This document shows positions 1 to 10,975 of a stretch of 64,000 nt of DNA, piece by piece. How positions within the stretch are numbered: position 1 is the stretch's first letter; every line of letters begins with the position of its first letter. A program made the translations under genes and the position numbers. A model generated the notes under the pieces. That model was not told the DNA's origin and made no database searches. It saw nothing but the letters and a program-made list of their open reading frames with translations. Location of the stretch: contig CM041465.1 in assembly GCA_023213395.1 (NCBI GenBank), forward strand, positions 213,783,741-213,847,740, in the 5' to 3' direction. The stretch is from Cycas panzhihuaensis (taxonomy: Eukaryota; Cycadophyta).

Positions 1-389
1 TCTCTCTTACATTCTGTCGGTTCCCCGCCTAGCTGGATAACCAAGGTGACCTCGTCCATAGGCCACCTGCCTACCTATCCTTCCTTGTTTCCCATTGCTC
101 TAGGGAAACCCTCGAAGGTTTTTCTCCTTCCCCTTTCGGCCATCCAAGGGTGGGGGGATCCTTCCCTTAGGTTAACCCAAGCTAACCCTACGCCTCCTCA
201 CCTCTTATTCAAAGTGGGGGGATCACTCTTTGGTAGCTATATTCCATTTGCAGGTCCCGAACTCGCGCTCCAGCGCACGGGGTGCTCTGCGTGGTACTTA
301 CCCTACTTGTAGGTCTTTCCCCTATCACATCATCATCTGCTCTTGCCATTCCTGCTTAGTTAGGTAGCTATCCTGTAGACACGCATCCA
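1..389 (+). repeat. 5' LTR of A, 3' tail only
   Basis: Near-identical by eye to 9379-9766 with scattered substitutions, mostly transitions. It ends in ATCCA one base before the primer site. The rest of this LTR (about 2.3 kb by comparison with the 3' copy) lies left of the window. Confidence 0.85.
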
Positions 390-390
390 C

Positions 391-410
391 TGGTGACCAT
401 CTTGGGACCC
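391..410 (+). other. Primer binding site of A
   Basis: TGGTGACCATCTTGGGACCC begins one base after the LTR end. It follows a TGG-GAC-C-T-GGGA pattern shared by the sites at 28278 and 60534, unlike the TGGTATCAGAGC (initiator Met) sites elsewhere in the window. The tRNA is not identified here; Ogre-type elements are known to use other tRNAs. Confidence 0.6.
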
Positions 411-559
411 GATGGGGAGCTAGTTTCTGCTCTCTTCTGTTGGTTTTGCTACATTTTTATGGTCCTTTTTCTACCTACTTCGATCTCTTCATTGGGCAGC
501 CCCCAACGCGTGTGCCTTTGTTGCCCTTTCTTTTTCCTAATATTGTTGGTTGACCTTAC

Positions 560-1765
560 ATGCGATGCTTTTCTCATCGCTTATGCGGTCTACCTCTATT
601 ATTAGAAGACCCCCAGTATCACCCTCTTCCTTTGTCAGATTCTGATTTAACTATGGAGGGATACTCTTCTGATTGGGCCTACTACACCGCAACTTTGGAA
701 ACCTATGATTTCCCTTCCTCTATTCCAGGGTCCACCCAGGAGGGTGAAGACCCTCTTTATTACCTGAGTGACCAACATCACTCTCTCAACATCCATCCCT
801 CTACCCATGCGGTAGAAGGATCCGTTCCTCTTGAGACTTACCATTTAATCGGTGACTCTTATGAGGAGCATTCTGAGAGATATACTTTGTTCGAGGTCCC
901 AACTACCTCTTACGAGTATGTAGGAAGCCCTCTTGTCGACGTAATTGAAGCTCTCAACAAGTGTCACCATGCGGCATGCTTCTAACCATGTCCTGGATGG
1001 TTTGAGGATGCTCTGCGTATAAGAGCCTCTTCTTCTTCTGCTCCTCCCCCACATGCTTCATCCTTGTCTACTCTTCCAGTGACAACCAATCCCTTTATGC
1101 CTACATATGTGTCCTGCTCCTTTCCTATTCCTATAGTGGGGGCACATATTGTACTTTTCGCTTCTTACCAAGGTCCTAGTATTTCAGGATCTTCCCACGG
1201 TATGTCTTTCCTCCAGTTGAAGGTTAGCATACCTGTCCTTAGCCAAACTAATGTGCCATCCCCTAATGTGGCACATACCTTTCCTAGTAGGCTTGTCGGT
1301 CCTACTAACCTTTCCACTATCAGTCATGTGGGACCTGCTCCCACATACCCTCAAAACCAACACATTGGTGCTTCCTTCTACGTTCCCCCAGGGTATACTT
1401 CTCAACCTTAGGGGTAGGGTAGAGGAAGCCATCTCCCAGCTTATGGAGTAGATTCGCTACACCCATATGGGGTCACCCCACCTACGGGTGGCCCATATGG
1501 GCAAAACCCGGTTCTGCATCTATCTTTTCCATCATCTAGTGTAATTCCTTTTGCTGTGCCTTCGCAAGAGAACTCGACTCCCTTCCAAGGCACCTACCCC
1601 CAAGCCCCTTCCCAGCAAGGGGCATTTCCTCAAGGAAGGATGGGTGTACCACCTCCATTTGCTCCTTGCTCATTACCTACTATGTCATTCGTTGACCCTA
1701 TGGCCCAGGCGAGGGCACTCCCCTTCATGGACTTTAGGTCAACACCTCTATCCATTGAGGCATTA
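560..1765 (+). pseudogene. Gag N-terminal extension of A
   Basis: Frame 2 is open from Met 560 (a second Met at 653 is an alternative start) and runs into the gag domain, with stops near 983-985, 1409-1417 and 1450. The first part is acidic and Tyr-rich, the second rich in Pro, Ser, Gln and Gly. The same block occurs in element F (60764-61860), where phrases such as EGEDP and EVPSTSY/EVPTTSY align. It is therefore an old coding part of this family rather than chance. I recognise no known domain. Ogre elements carry an extra ORF before gag; whether this one is related cannot be judged here. Confidence 0.6.
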
Positions 1766-3142
1766 AGAACCAATCTGCCGCCTCGTCCTCCTGAAGTTCC
1801 TAGATTCGACGAAACTTCGTCACAAGACCCAGCGGAGCATGTGCATAGCTTTTTTGTGGCATGCATCGACTACTGGGCTTACGACTACATTTTAATGAAA
1901 TTGTTCCCACGATCCTTGTAGGGTGACGCCCTTAAGTGGTTTTACCGTCTCCCTACCCATTCCATCCATTCATTCCAGTAATTGGTGGATGAGTTCATCA
2001 ACTATTTTGATGTAGCCTGTCAATTCGAGAGCAGAATGAAGTCACTCCTTTCACTTAAACAAGGTCTCGATGAAATGAATCGTGACTTTGTGCGGCGATT
2101 TCATGACTTGCTTCACTCCACTAAGGCAACATTGCCCGAGGAGTTGAAGCGAGATATCTTTGTCAATGCACTTCGTCCCAAAGTGCATGTGGAAGTCCTT
2201 AAAATGGGGGCGACCACATGCGACTCCGTGATTGCCAAGTGCTTGGCGCTGGAGACTATTGAGATCTAAGTTGGTCTCAAGAAACCTCTTAAGCCCTCAC
2301 AGTGACGTGAGGCACCACCTTCAACTAAAGATACCAAACCTTCACAACCTACCCAGTCTTCCTCTCATCCGACTGAGAGGACTTTAGACCCTCTCACATC
2401 AGCCATATGCTCATTCAAGTGTACGATGAAGGAACTCAAGCTTCAGGCTCTTTCATCTCTTACATCCAATAAATAAGTCCAATAAACAACTCAAGCTCCT
2501 CTCCCTAGGAATGGAAATGCCCAGTCCTCTCAAGCGAGAAAGTTAGATCCTCTGCTTGAGAAGAAGTGGTGCTCCATTCATGGGGAGTGCTTCCATGATG
2601 ATTCGCGTTGTAGGGCCCAGCATCCTAAGGATGCCCCTCGATGTGACTCTTCCCCTAAACGGGCCTCAAGGCCTAATTTGGACCAACTAGTTCACAAGGA
2701 TCTATTCCCTAAATATGGGGAATGTAATCGCAACACCCAAACCAAGAATAACCAGAATTGAGGAAGATCACCTGATTCCCGTCCTTCCCACGATAAAGGG
2801 AATGATGCCTAGAAATCATTCTCTTCCTCTCATTCCCCTAGCCGTCGTAGCCCATCACCTTCGCGGCCCTAGAACAAGGGGAAGAAGGTGATCTAGTTGC
2901 TTGAAGCAACTCCTTCCTATGCCCTTACGTGGTCTCAGGCTGCCAAGGAAGCAACGAGAGCTTCTTCTTCTTCCGCTCCTTCTAACCCTCTTCCAAAGAA
3001 CCTTCCTTTGGAAATACCTCTCTTTCCCAAGGCTATTCCTGTATGCCTAGGTCGTTATGATTTTCGAAGGGCACTTACCTAGCCTACCACAAAGGGTAAG
3101 CCCTTCTCCATCGTTGACGAGCTTCATACTATTGCTATAGGA
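1766..3142 (+). pseudogene. gag: Gag of A
   Basis: The retrotransposon gag core runs from PPEVPRFDE through WFYRLP to LPEELKRD and ends near 2269. It is followed by a basic Ser/Pro-rich tail with one zinc knuckle at about 2567-2615. The knuckle reads C-x2-H-x4-H-x4-C (starting WCSIHGECFH), a variant often seen in Tat gags. Gag coats the element RNA and forms particles. Stops fall at 1919-1921, 1979-1981 and 2267-2269 and at several places in the tail. The segment 2897-3082 (ALTWSQAAKEA) is still in frame and leads into protease. Element F gives a good alignment over the whole block. Confidence 0.8.
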
Positions 3143-3733
3143 ATGTCCTTGATGGATGTTTTGAGGAGTTGTCCCAAGCAGCGGGCCCTCCTCCTGGAAG
3201 CTTTAGGATCGAGTGATGCATCTGTCCACGCTTTGGGTGTTACCCAAAGTTGTGGACCCATTATTTCATTTGATCCTAAGGATCTTCCTCCCGCCGGTGA
3301 AAGGGAACGTCAGTGGAACTTCCCATTCACTATCACTATCGATATGCCTGATTGTACCCTTCAAAAGACCATTGTTGACAACGGTTCTTCTGTCGATGCT
3401 ATGCCCTTGTGTGTCATGCAAGAGCTTGGTATTTCTGCCTTAGAACTTGTTCCATGGTAATGCCAAGGTTATGATGGTAGCAAGAAGGACCCTTTAGGAT
3501 CTGTCGTGATTCCACTCACCCTTGAGGGTAAGACTGTCCTTGCTGATGTTGTAGTCCTCGATGTTGACGTCGACTACAACCTCCTTCTGGGCCATCCATG
3601 GCTCGACCAAATGGGAGCCGTGTGCTTGACTCTTTGGGAACAACTTAAATTCGTCCATGATAGGCAGATGAGAGTGATTCCCCGTGAATACCCATTCACC
3701 AAACAAACTCGTTTTACCAATTTGGCAAACTGA
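3143..3733 (+). pseudogene. Aspartic protease of A
   Basis: The active-site block is IVDNGSSVDAMP at about 3370-3408, with DNG in place of the classic D-S/T-G; DNGS is common in Tat-type proteases. The flap-side motif LLLGHPWLDQMGAV lies at about 3581-3622. Protease cuts the gag-pol polyprotein. There is one stop (TAA at 3457-3459, where W-Q is expected) and another at 3731-3733. It is in the same frame as gag and RT, so the ancestor made a single gag-pol polyprotein. Confidence 0.8.
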
Positions 3734-5090
3734 GGTCCTTCTACACACGCCCCATCTTGCTCTATTGGTATACCTAACCCATCTGAAGAAGATCCCATAT
3801 CTTCTTCTCCTAGTCTCACATGGTTTGCCCCTATTAGCGTTGGGAGTTACAAGTACCTTGCTTCGTTTAGCGATGATGAGTCACATGACAAGGACGAGGA
3901 TTATCTTCACCCCGTCTCTTTCCTCCGCACCAGTAGGTCACACCCGTCTCATTCTAGATCCCCATCTAGAACCTCTTCTGTTGGTGAGGCTAGCCACTCT
4001 TGCATATCACATGTCATCGCTTATGTTGACCTACCCATCGTCAATTCTTCTCCTTCATTACCCCCTGTAGGTGATGGCTTTGAAGAGCTACCTTTTGCTC
4101 CTTCCGAGGAGCCTCCCTTTGACTCTCCTTTAGAGTCTCACAAGGAAGTTGAGAAACCCGATGACCATCACAGTCCTATTACTTCTACTCCCTCTAGTAC
4201 TTCCTCTACTCAAAGTAAGGTCATCCATGGGGTGGATTACTTTAAGGATGATGAAGCCCTGCTTGAGCACCTAGTAGGCTTTACACCCAACTTGCCTTCC
4301 GATCACCACAGGCTTGGTCACCAGAAGGTTCTTACGATTGATTCCACACTTGCTGATCTGATCCCATCTCCTATTCCACCTCCTCCTATTGACCTTGCCC
4401 CTCTCCACTTCAAGGAGGGCAATGCCATGTGCATGGGGGCAACCCAAGACATAGTTTTGGCCCTCGACAAGGTCATTAAGGTTGGGTTGGAGTGTTTTCC
4501 TGATGAGATAAGGGAATACTCCCTTCTGTTCTAGGAGTTTTGAGACGTGTTTATATGGGATTATGCTAACATGAAGGGAATTAACCCCTCCATTATCACC
4601 CATAACCTCACCACCATTCCTAGTGCCCGCCCTGTGCACCAGAAGCAACATCCCCTTCACTTGAAGCTCTCGGCCATCGTCAAGATGGAGGTTGAGAAGC
4701 TTCTGGACGCTGGGCTTATTACTTCTATTGACTACCCTAAATGGGTCTCTAATATTGTCCTCGTTACTAAAAAGAATGAGGTAATTTGTATATGTGTCGA
4801 TTTCTATGACATCAACAATGCTTGTCCTAAGGACAACTTCCCACTCCCCTTTATCGATCAAATTATTGATCGCACCGCTAGATTTGAAGTCATATCTCTA
4901 ATGGACAGCTTCTCTGGCTATAACCAAATTTAAATTTCTCCTAAAGACTGCCATAAGACGACCTTCACCACACCTTGGGGTACCTTTGCCTACAAGGCGA
5001 TGCCCTTTGGTCTTAAGAATGTAGGTGCTACTTACCAAAGAGCCATGCATTTCATTTTCCACGACCTCATTAATAATGCTCTGAAATGAG
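3734..5090 (+). pseudogene. Linker and truncated reverse transcriptase of A
   Basis: A Ser/Pro/Asp-rich linker fills 3734-4540. RT begins near 4547 (SIITHNLTTIP) and shows the fingers and first catalytic block at about 4780-4930 (CVDFYDINNACPKDNFPLP, then SLMDSFSGYNQI). It continues with TTPWGTFAYKAMPFGLKN to about 5090. The YVDD catalytic motif, connection domain, RNase H and integrase are absent: the frame stops at FHDLINN and the following DNA resembles post-integrase sequence of element B. Stops: 4532-4534, 4541-4543 and 4931-4933 (at an expected Gln). Element A cannot move by itself. Confidence 0.8.
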
Positions 5091-6169
5091 CCTAAACTAC
5101 CATCTTAGGTTATCCCCATTCTTCCCAACTATGGGTAGAATGGCAATTTAAGATGGCATCTTCTTCTTCTTTCTAGTTCCTTCTGTGGAACCCGTGTTCC
5201 CGTATCCTCTCGGGAACTGCTGTCTTCCTACTTGGCCATTCCCCAATCAGGATGACACTTTGGAGTATCGTCACTCCTCTCTCCTGCCTACCATTTCCTT
5301 CGCATATTCCATTATGCTCTTCCATAGACGTATATGCCACTCTATCCTATAACTTCACATCTCTCTATCGTCTCCACTCATGGTAAGTGTATGTGTTCTT
5401 GTTAGACATATAGCCATACATAGAAGGAAATACGTATATCATACAAAACTATAAAAAAACCAATGAAATTTAAGCTCTGAAATGGGTCAGGTTTAGTGAT
5501 ATCCACTCACTGGATCTGGTCTTGCTGTCGCCATCTCATCCTGATGATCCCGCTGGCTCTCTCTGCTCTTCAATCCAATGGTCCGATCTCTCCCTGCGTG
5601 CCTCCAAAGTTAGGCAGTGCTTTGCTGCGTAAGGGAATGGCTCTAGTTTCTCACGAGAGCTAGTGAAAATGAATCCATTTTCTGTTTGATTTCCTTATAT
5701 AGGCAGGGGCCCTAACAGGCACTCCTTCCATTTTTGGCTTCGCAATAGCCATTGAGACTGTCCCATCTCCCTGATTACCTTTGCCTTCTGGCCCTGTCAC
5801 CCGTTGTGCTCTCTTGATACCCTTTTTGCGCTTTCTCGTAGGTGCATTTATGGTGCCTCATTTTTGTACCTTTTCCCTAGGCCCTTCCATCTCGTTTTGC
5901 ATGCCACTCCCGTGCATGCTCGAGTTTATACTCATTTGGATCGTTTCGTTGCCCTGGACTCGTTTCCATAGTCTTTTCTCGCTCTTGAGGTCCCCAAAGG
6001 GATGCCCCCCATCTGGGGGCATGTTTCACTTTCTGAAGCGACCTTTTGGCACTCTAAGATGTTTTCCCTTCGACCACTCTCTGGTGGTGATCAAACTGCT
6101 TGCTCTCACCCTGGGTAACCTCATTGCTAGGTCCTCCTACCCTTCACGGCCACTTTTTGCTTACCTTCT
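5091..6169 (+). other. Post-integrase spacer of A, after the deletion junction
   Basis: No credible gene. The stretch begins with AATGAGCCTAAACTACC (5084-5100), a motif that recurs after integrase in element B (16573, 16611). Its length to the second RNase H (about 1.1 kb) matches the corresponding spacer of B (about 1.04 kb). I infer a simple deletion of RT end, RNase H and integrase. A three-tier stem lies at 5100-5156 (CCATCTTA with TAAGATGG, CCATTC with GAATGG). An 11-bp direct repeat GCTCTGAAATG is at 5078-5088 and 5474-5484. A TATATA box-like string is near 5695. Confidence 0.5.
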
Positions 6170-6631
6170 GAGTATCGCTTTCTTTACTACCAGGACTTTG
6201 TGTTGCCCATGTCCATCTACATTTTTACTGACGGCAGAAGCCGTGGTAACCTTGAACCTTCTGCTACTGCATGGATTCTCTACAGCCCTTCTGGACACAA
6301 TCTCCTACACTCTAGGATCTTCCTCCCAGAGGCTACTAACAACAAAGCTAAATATACAACTGTTATTGAAGCCCTTACTGATGCTCTCTATTTTCATCAC
6401 GGATCCATCATCTTGCTTTGAGACTCTCAAGTTGCGGTGTCTCATCTCACCCAGGTTTACTAGGTGCGATGCCCTCACTTGAGGACTCTTGCTTCTGCCG
6501 CCAGATCTCTCCTAACCCGCTTCTCTTCCGTCGATATCCAACATATCCCTCATGCCCTTAATGCTGAGGCAGATAGTCTCGTTCATCTCATCCTTGAGCG
6601 TCACCTTCCTCTTCTTGCTAACCGTCCCTAA
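6170..6631 (+). pseudogene. Second RNase H-like domain of A (archaeal-like type)
   Basis: Frame 2 reads IYIFTDGRSRGN (first Asp), then EATNNKAKYT (E to K in the expected E-A-E-Y motif), DSQVAVSHL (third acidic residue) and ALNAEADSLV (last Asp). Plant Tat elements are known to carry an extra, archaeal-type RNase H besides the gypsy one; its place after the integrase here, and in element B, fits. Expected activity is removal of RNA from RNA:DNA hybrids. Stops at 6419-6421 and 6461-6463 and the lost Glu make it inactive. The tail ends at TAA 6629-6631. Confidence 0.7.
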
Positions 6632-7045
6632 GGCTTGTCTGGCTGCCCTGTTGCCTAAGCCCCAGGTCATTTTACACTTTGCTTTGCGACCCATTTACAC
6701 CTCTGAAACCTAGCCGCTAATGAGGTTAAACTATGGCCCCTACCCATTATGCTTATTCTTCTACTTGATTATGCACATCCTTCTGCATCTTTTGTGGTGG
6801 GGGCAACACCCTCGCCTTTCTCATTTTTCTAGTCGTCTCTAGGTGGCTCATAGGCAGCCCCTATGTTATCTCTACCACTACTTTCGTATCCACGTGTTCT
6901 GCCATGACACTCATTGGCACCCTTACCTACTGTTATGATCTCAATTTATATATCTATATACATATGTGCTACTGACAGTTGTGTTGCCAGCATTCACCAT
7001 TGCACTAGGCTTCTGAGCGGTGAGGCTCTATTGCTAAGGGGGCAG
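6632..7045 (+). other. 3' UTR and polypurine tract of A
   Basis: Non-coding. It contains one copy of the family motif AATGAGGTTAAACTATGG at about 6719-6736. The purine tract TAAGGGGGCAG at 7035-7045 directly abuts the TG that opens the LTR and would prime plus-strand synthesis. Confidence 0.6.
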
Positions 7046-9766
7046 TGTTTCCTAGATTCTGGGAATGGATACAAAATTACTGACTCAGGTAAGTGCAGGT
7101 ATGCTTCTCACCCTTATCATCACTTTCTTTTGGTGAATGTTTGCTTGCATGTTTGCATGTTGTGACCTTGTAGATGATTTTATCTTCGTCTACACTTATT
7201 CAGCCTATGACGACTATAGCAGGGGAACACTACTAATAAGTGTGGCACCCTGGTGGCCATTCCACTTCCCGCATTCTGCCCTCCTTGCTCCAAGATCCAC
7301 TTGACTTGCACCACCTCTGCCCGTGTGATGACCCCCCATCATTTAGTTGACTTGCCACATCGTTTGAATCATATTTTTGCTCTTTTGGACTCGTTTGTTG
7401 GCTCGTTTGCCCTCAGGTAGGTGTCTCAGCCTCCCATTAGCCTTTTTTGTCATTTTCCCACAGCCCAGGCTGGATGTCCAGGCCAAATTTTGCCTCTATG
7501 TGAATACTATTATGAATTTCATGGTACCGCTGTAAATTCTGTAGTACTACAGATTTTGTGGTGGGATGACTGTCCATACATGTTTTTAAAAACTGCCATG
7601 ATAATTTCATATTTATTGCAAAACTGCCACGTGTCTTGTGACTCAACTTACCTCCAGCTATGCCCTAATCGCTTGCTTTAGGGTTTGGGCTAAGTATTTA
7701 AGTCATCATTAACTCATTTCTAGGATCTTTTGTTCATTTTTTAGATTGCTCCTCAAGGAAACCACCCTGTGCTTTGCTATTCTCTACTGCTCTACTGCTG
7801 CTACAGGACCTGCACCTCTCCTCCAAAACTTAGCTCTCCTTTGGTATGGCTAGGACATCTTCCCAACCCTTCACACGCCTTGGAGAGGGCCCCTTTGGAG
7901 AGATCTTAACGGATTCTTGCCCAGGCAACTATCAAGCGTTCTAAGTGTAGGTGTTCTTCCTCCAACTCCATTAGCAGGGTTCCAAACCTACTGTACCATA
8001 GTTTTTGGGCTGATTTCTTAGCCCCTCCTTAGCAGCCCTTGACTAAGACAAGAGCCTCCCCTCCTCTTCTCAGGTATTCATTGATTTAAGCTATTTTCTT
8101 ATTCAATTGATGCCCTATTTTGCTTATCCTCTTACTTAGGTTTTTGAAGGTTGTTTTTCTTTTTGTATTGAGCTATTTTACTCTTGTCATTAGTGCCTCC
8201 TTACCTGCATTTATTGCCTAAGGCAGTGGCAAAGAGGGGTTGCATAGGGTTTGGGAGAGAGCTGGGCGGATTCCGTACCACCTTCCACGCTCCTCAAGCG
8301 ACTTTTAGCCCCCCAAACCTTCCCTCTTGCCCCGTGTTGTTCTTGGCACTCAAACAAGGGTGTGTTGGGCCTTCCTTAGCCACTGAAATCAACGCTGTCA
8401 CATGTTGCAGTGCTGGTTTGAGGGCTTGTGCTTCGATCCAGGAAACTCAAGTAAGTCTGGGCTACTTGCCCTTTGCCCAACTCCTTTCCCGGCAACCCAG
8501 TTTGCTCTTGATAGTGCCTTGGCTTGCTGTAGGTCCCCTTTGGCTCTTTTCAACTCTCTTGCTACCATTTCCAGCCACCTTTCTTAGCCTTACCCTCGCT
8601 GGCTCATGGCTTTTGGGGGAGGTTGGGGTTGTTCTTGCAGGAGGTGGGCTACTCCGAGGCTTACCGGTTACTTTCCATTTACTTTGGTTGTCCTCCTTTA
8701 CATATTATCATCATTGTGTTGATACTAACATACATGTATTTAAGTTTATATTTGCTTTGCATATACATATATTATTAGGATCTTTCCATTGTATATATGT
8801 ACCCTTTCTACAGAAAGGGGGGAGGTTGTCATTTACTTGCAGGTATTCAGAAAGTGCAAAGGACCTTTCTCCTTTTCTTCCTTTGCTGGTAAGCACTTCC
8901 ATTCATGTTGTATTTTCATACTTCATTTATTGTTAGTATTTAGTTCATTTCTTTCCTTTATTTGGTACTTTATTATTTTTCTAGGGAAGGTAAGGGAGCC
9001 CCTCGTTCTGATCTGCCGTGACTCTTCATGACCGTCACACCTTGTGGAGTAGTTTGGAGTGCCTCCTAGGAGTGTCACCATTACGACACGCTTCCGTTCT
9101 GGGTACACGCTCTCGCTCCACTTTGTCACCCTTTCCTTTTGAGATTCCTTTACGTAGTAGTAATTAACTCATTAGAAATAGAAAGGAAATCAACCTTGCC
9201 TTAGTTCATACTTTATTTACTTTATTTCTTGCATCTTCTTTTGTTGTAGGAAAAGGTTTTAGGAAACCTCCCTTCGCACCTTTTCCCTCCTCCTGCCGTG
9301 CAAACTTCCTTCTCTTCTTATTATTTATTTATTTGGTTAGTTTGCTTAGGCATACCTTGACCCATTTCCTTGGGTTATCTCTCTTATGTTCTCTTAGTTC
9401 CCCACTTAGCCGGATAACCAAGGTGACCTCGTCCATAGGCCGTCTGCCTGCCTATCCTTCCTTGTTTCCTGTTTCTCTAGGGAAACCCTCGAAGGTTTCT
9501 CTCCTTCCCCTTCCGGCCATCCAAGGGTGAGGGGATACTTCCCTTAGGTCAACCTAGGCTAACCCTATGCCTCCTCACCTCTTGTTCGAAGTGGGGGGAT
9601 CACTCTTTGGTAGCTATATTCCATTTACAGGTCCCAAACTCGTGCTCTAACGCACGAGGCGCTCTGCGTGGTACTTGCCCTACTTGTAGGTCTTTCCCCT
9701 ATCAAATCATCGATCGCTCTTACCATTCCTACTTAGTTAGGTAGTTATCCCATAGACGTGCGTCCA
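7046..9766 (+). repeat. 3' LTR of A (2.72 kb)
   Basis: It begins TGTTTCC right after the purine tract and ends CGTCCA, matching the end of the 5' LTR. Its first 70 bases (GGAATGGAT, then ACTCAGGTAAGT) also match the starts of LTRs I and F, so all three belong to one family. A possible TATA box (TATTTAAG) lies at 7695-7702. The 250-codon open frame at 8184-8936 is not shared with the related LTRs and looks like chance. Confidence 0.85.
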
Positions 9767-10115
9767 GAAGGTAGTCTTATAAGGTTTGTAGGTGAAACCC
9801 TATAGAGGCTATGAAATCTGAAGAGACAAACTTGATGGAGTATGATGCTTGTGCTTGGAGGCACCTTGGAGTGTGTCTTACTTGAGGAAGCCTTATCTCA
9901 GGCCTATTGGTGCAGATATGAGTTACAGAGAATTGATCTTAGGTTGGAACATAGGTATGTCAGGTGTTGCACGACGCTTCTATAAGAGATCCCAAGAGAG
10001 CTAAGTGAAAAAAAGTAAGAAGAGAGTGGAAGAGGAGAAAATGATGCCTTTTTTGGGTTTTAAACCTAACTCTAGCTCAATTAAGTGATTAGGGTTTGGC
10101 TAGGATTGGGAATAC
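9767..10115 (-). repeat. LTR I (Tat family), distal part, minus strand
   Basis: Read on the minus strand, this continues the LTR at 14049-14708 across the insertion of H. The block after CCAAATCCTAATCAC, with GAGCTAGGGTTAGG, aligns with LTR F near 54020-54070. It is cut at 9766 by the insertion of A, so its remainder lies left of the window. Confidence 0.7.
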
Positions 10116-10318
10116 TGATAGAATTCTAAGACATAGATGAATAGAACTGAATGGTTTAAATGCTTATTGATCAACTGAATGGAAATTTATACAAGTTGGA
10201 GTTGTAACTCCTTTGGAACTAAACGTAACTGCTACATGTCTAACTGACACGTGTCCAAGTGGTGAGTGTCTTAAGTTACATACACAGCGGGTCTCTAGAT
10301 AAAACATTATATCCAATA
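10116..10318 (-). repeat. 3' LTR of H
   Basis: Left copy in window coordinates. Compared with the 5' LTR, its outer end reads CCAATA instead of CTAACA. The purine tract on the minus strand (TAAGAGAGGG, about 10319-10329) abuts it. Confidence 0.9.
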
Positions 10319-10333
10319 CCCTCTCTTAATGTT

Positions 10334-10972
10334 TTATCCGGTTAATCCTATTTTGTCTCTGAGAATTTGAAATTTGTCTTTGCCCAGAGGCTTGGTCAGA
10401 ATGTCAGCCACTTGATCTAAAGTTGGGCAGTATACAAGATTGATTTCCTTACTTTGAATCTTTTCTCGGATGAAGTGTTGATGCACCTCAATGTGTTTTA
10501 TTCTAGCATGCAGTACTGGGTTCTTTGCAATCTTGATTGCACTCTGATTGTCACAATGGAGTATAGTGGCTTCTTGTTGAGACAGATTTAGATCTTGAAG
10601 AAGTTGCCTCAACCAATCTGCTTCTATGGTGGCACTGACAGCTGACTTGTACTATGCTTCTATGGATGATAGGGCCACAGTGGCTTGTTTCTTACTGCTC
10701 CAGGAGATAGGAGCTGATCCAAGGAAGAAGCAATATCCGCTGGTGGATTTTCTTTGTTCCTTGTCACCTACCCAATCTAAGTCACAGTATCTAATTAACT
10801 GAGTTGTATTCTCCTTTGGATATGTCAACTTTAGTTCTGTTGTTCCCTTCAGATACCTTAGTATCTTCTTTGCTGCTTGCCAATGTCTTTGTCTTGGCTC
10901 ATGCATGTATCTAGATATTAATCCCATAGAATAAGCAATGTCTAGTCTAGTTGCTGTCAGATAGATAAGCAA
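10334..10972 (-). pseudogene. RT end and RNase H of H
   Basis: Minus-strand reading begins with the end of RT (TATRLDIAYSMGLISRYM) and runs into the copia RNase H: CDLDWVGDKEQRKSTSGYCF, then ALSSIEA, then HCDNQSAIKIAKNPVLHARIKHIEVHQHFIRE, ending LTKPLGKDKF. These are signature blocks of copia elements. One stop (about 10650, at the Glu/Tyr region after SSIEA) splits it into two open parts. Catalytic Asp and Glu positions are still readable. Confidence 0.85.
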
Positions 10973-10975
10973 TGT

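Larger units (their letters stand above)
1..9766 (+). mobile_element. Tat-type Ty3/gypsy LTR retrotransposon A (5' LTR cut by window edge)
   Basis: Bases 1-389 match the last part of the LTR at 7046-9766, so they are the tail of the 5' LTR. A primer site follows at once. One reading frame (frame 2) then runs through a long gag extension, gag, protease and RT, broken by stops but not obviously by frameshifts. The end of RT, the gypsy RNase H and the integrase are missing. A second RNase H-like domain, a purine tract and a 2.72 kb LTR close the element. The domain set resembles the plant Tat/Ogre lineage. Bases 9767-9771 (GAAGG) should be its right target duplication; the left one lies outside the window. 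It is inserted in LTR I. Confidence 0.85.

Noticed and set aside
4271-4861. 196-codon open frame on the minus strand
   Set aside because: It is antisense to the linker and RT of A, which are clearly coding on the plus strand.
5100-5156. Hairpin as a microRNA precursor
   Set aside because: The stem is short, interrupted, and lies in a retrotransposon spacer; nothing supports a defined small RNA.
5781-6482. 233-codon open frame in A
   Set aside because: It overlaps the recognised RNase H-like domain in another frame and has only low-complexity hydrophobic sequence.
8184-8936. 250-codon open frame in LTR A
   Set aside because: It lies in a non-coding LTR, is not kept in the related LTRs I and F, has no recognised domain and follows the T- and C-rich composition of the strand.
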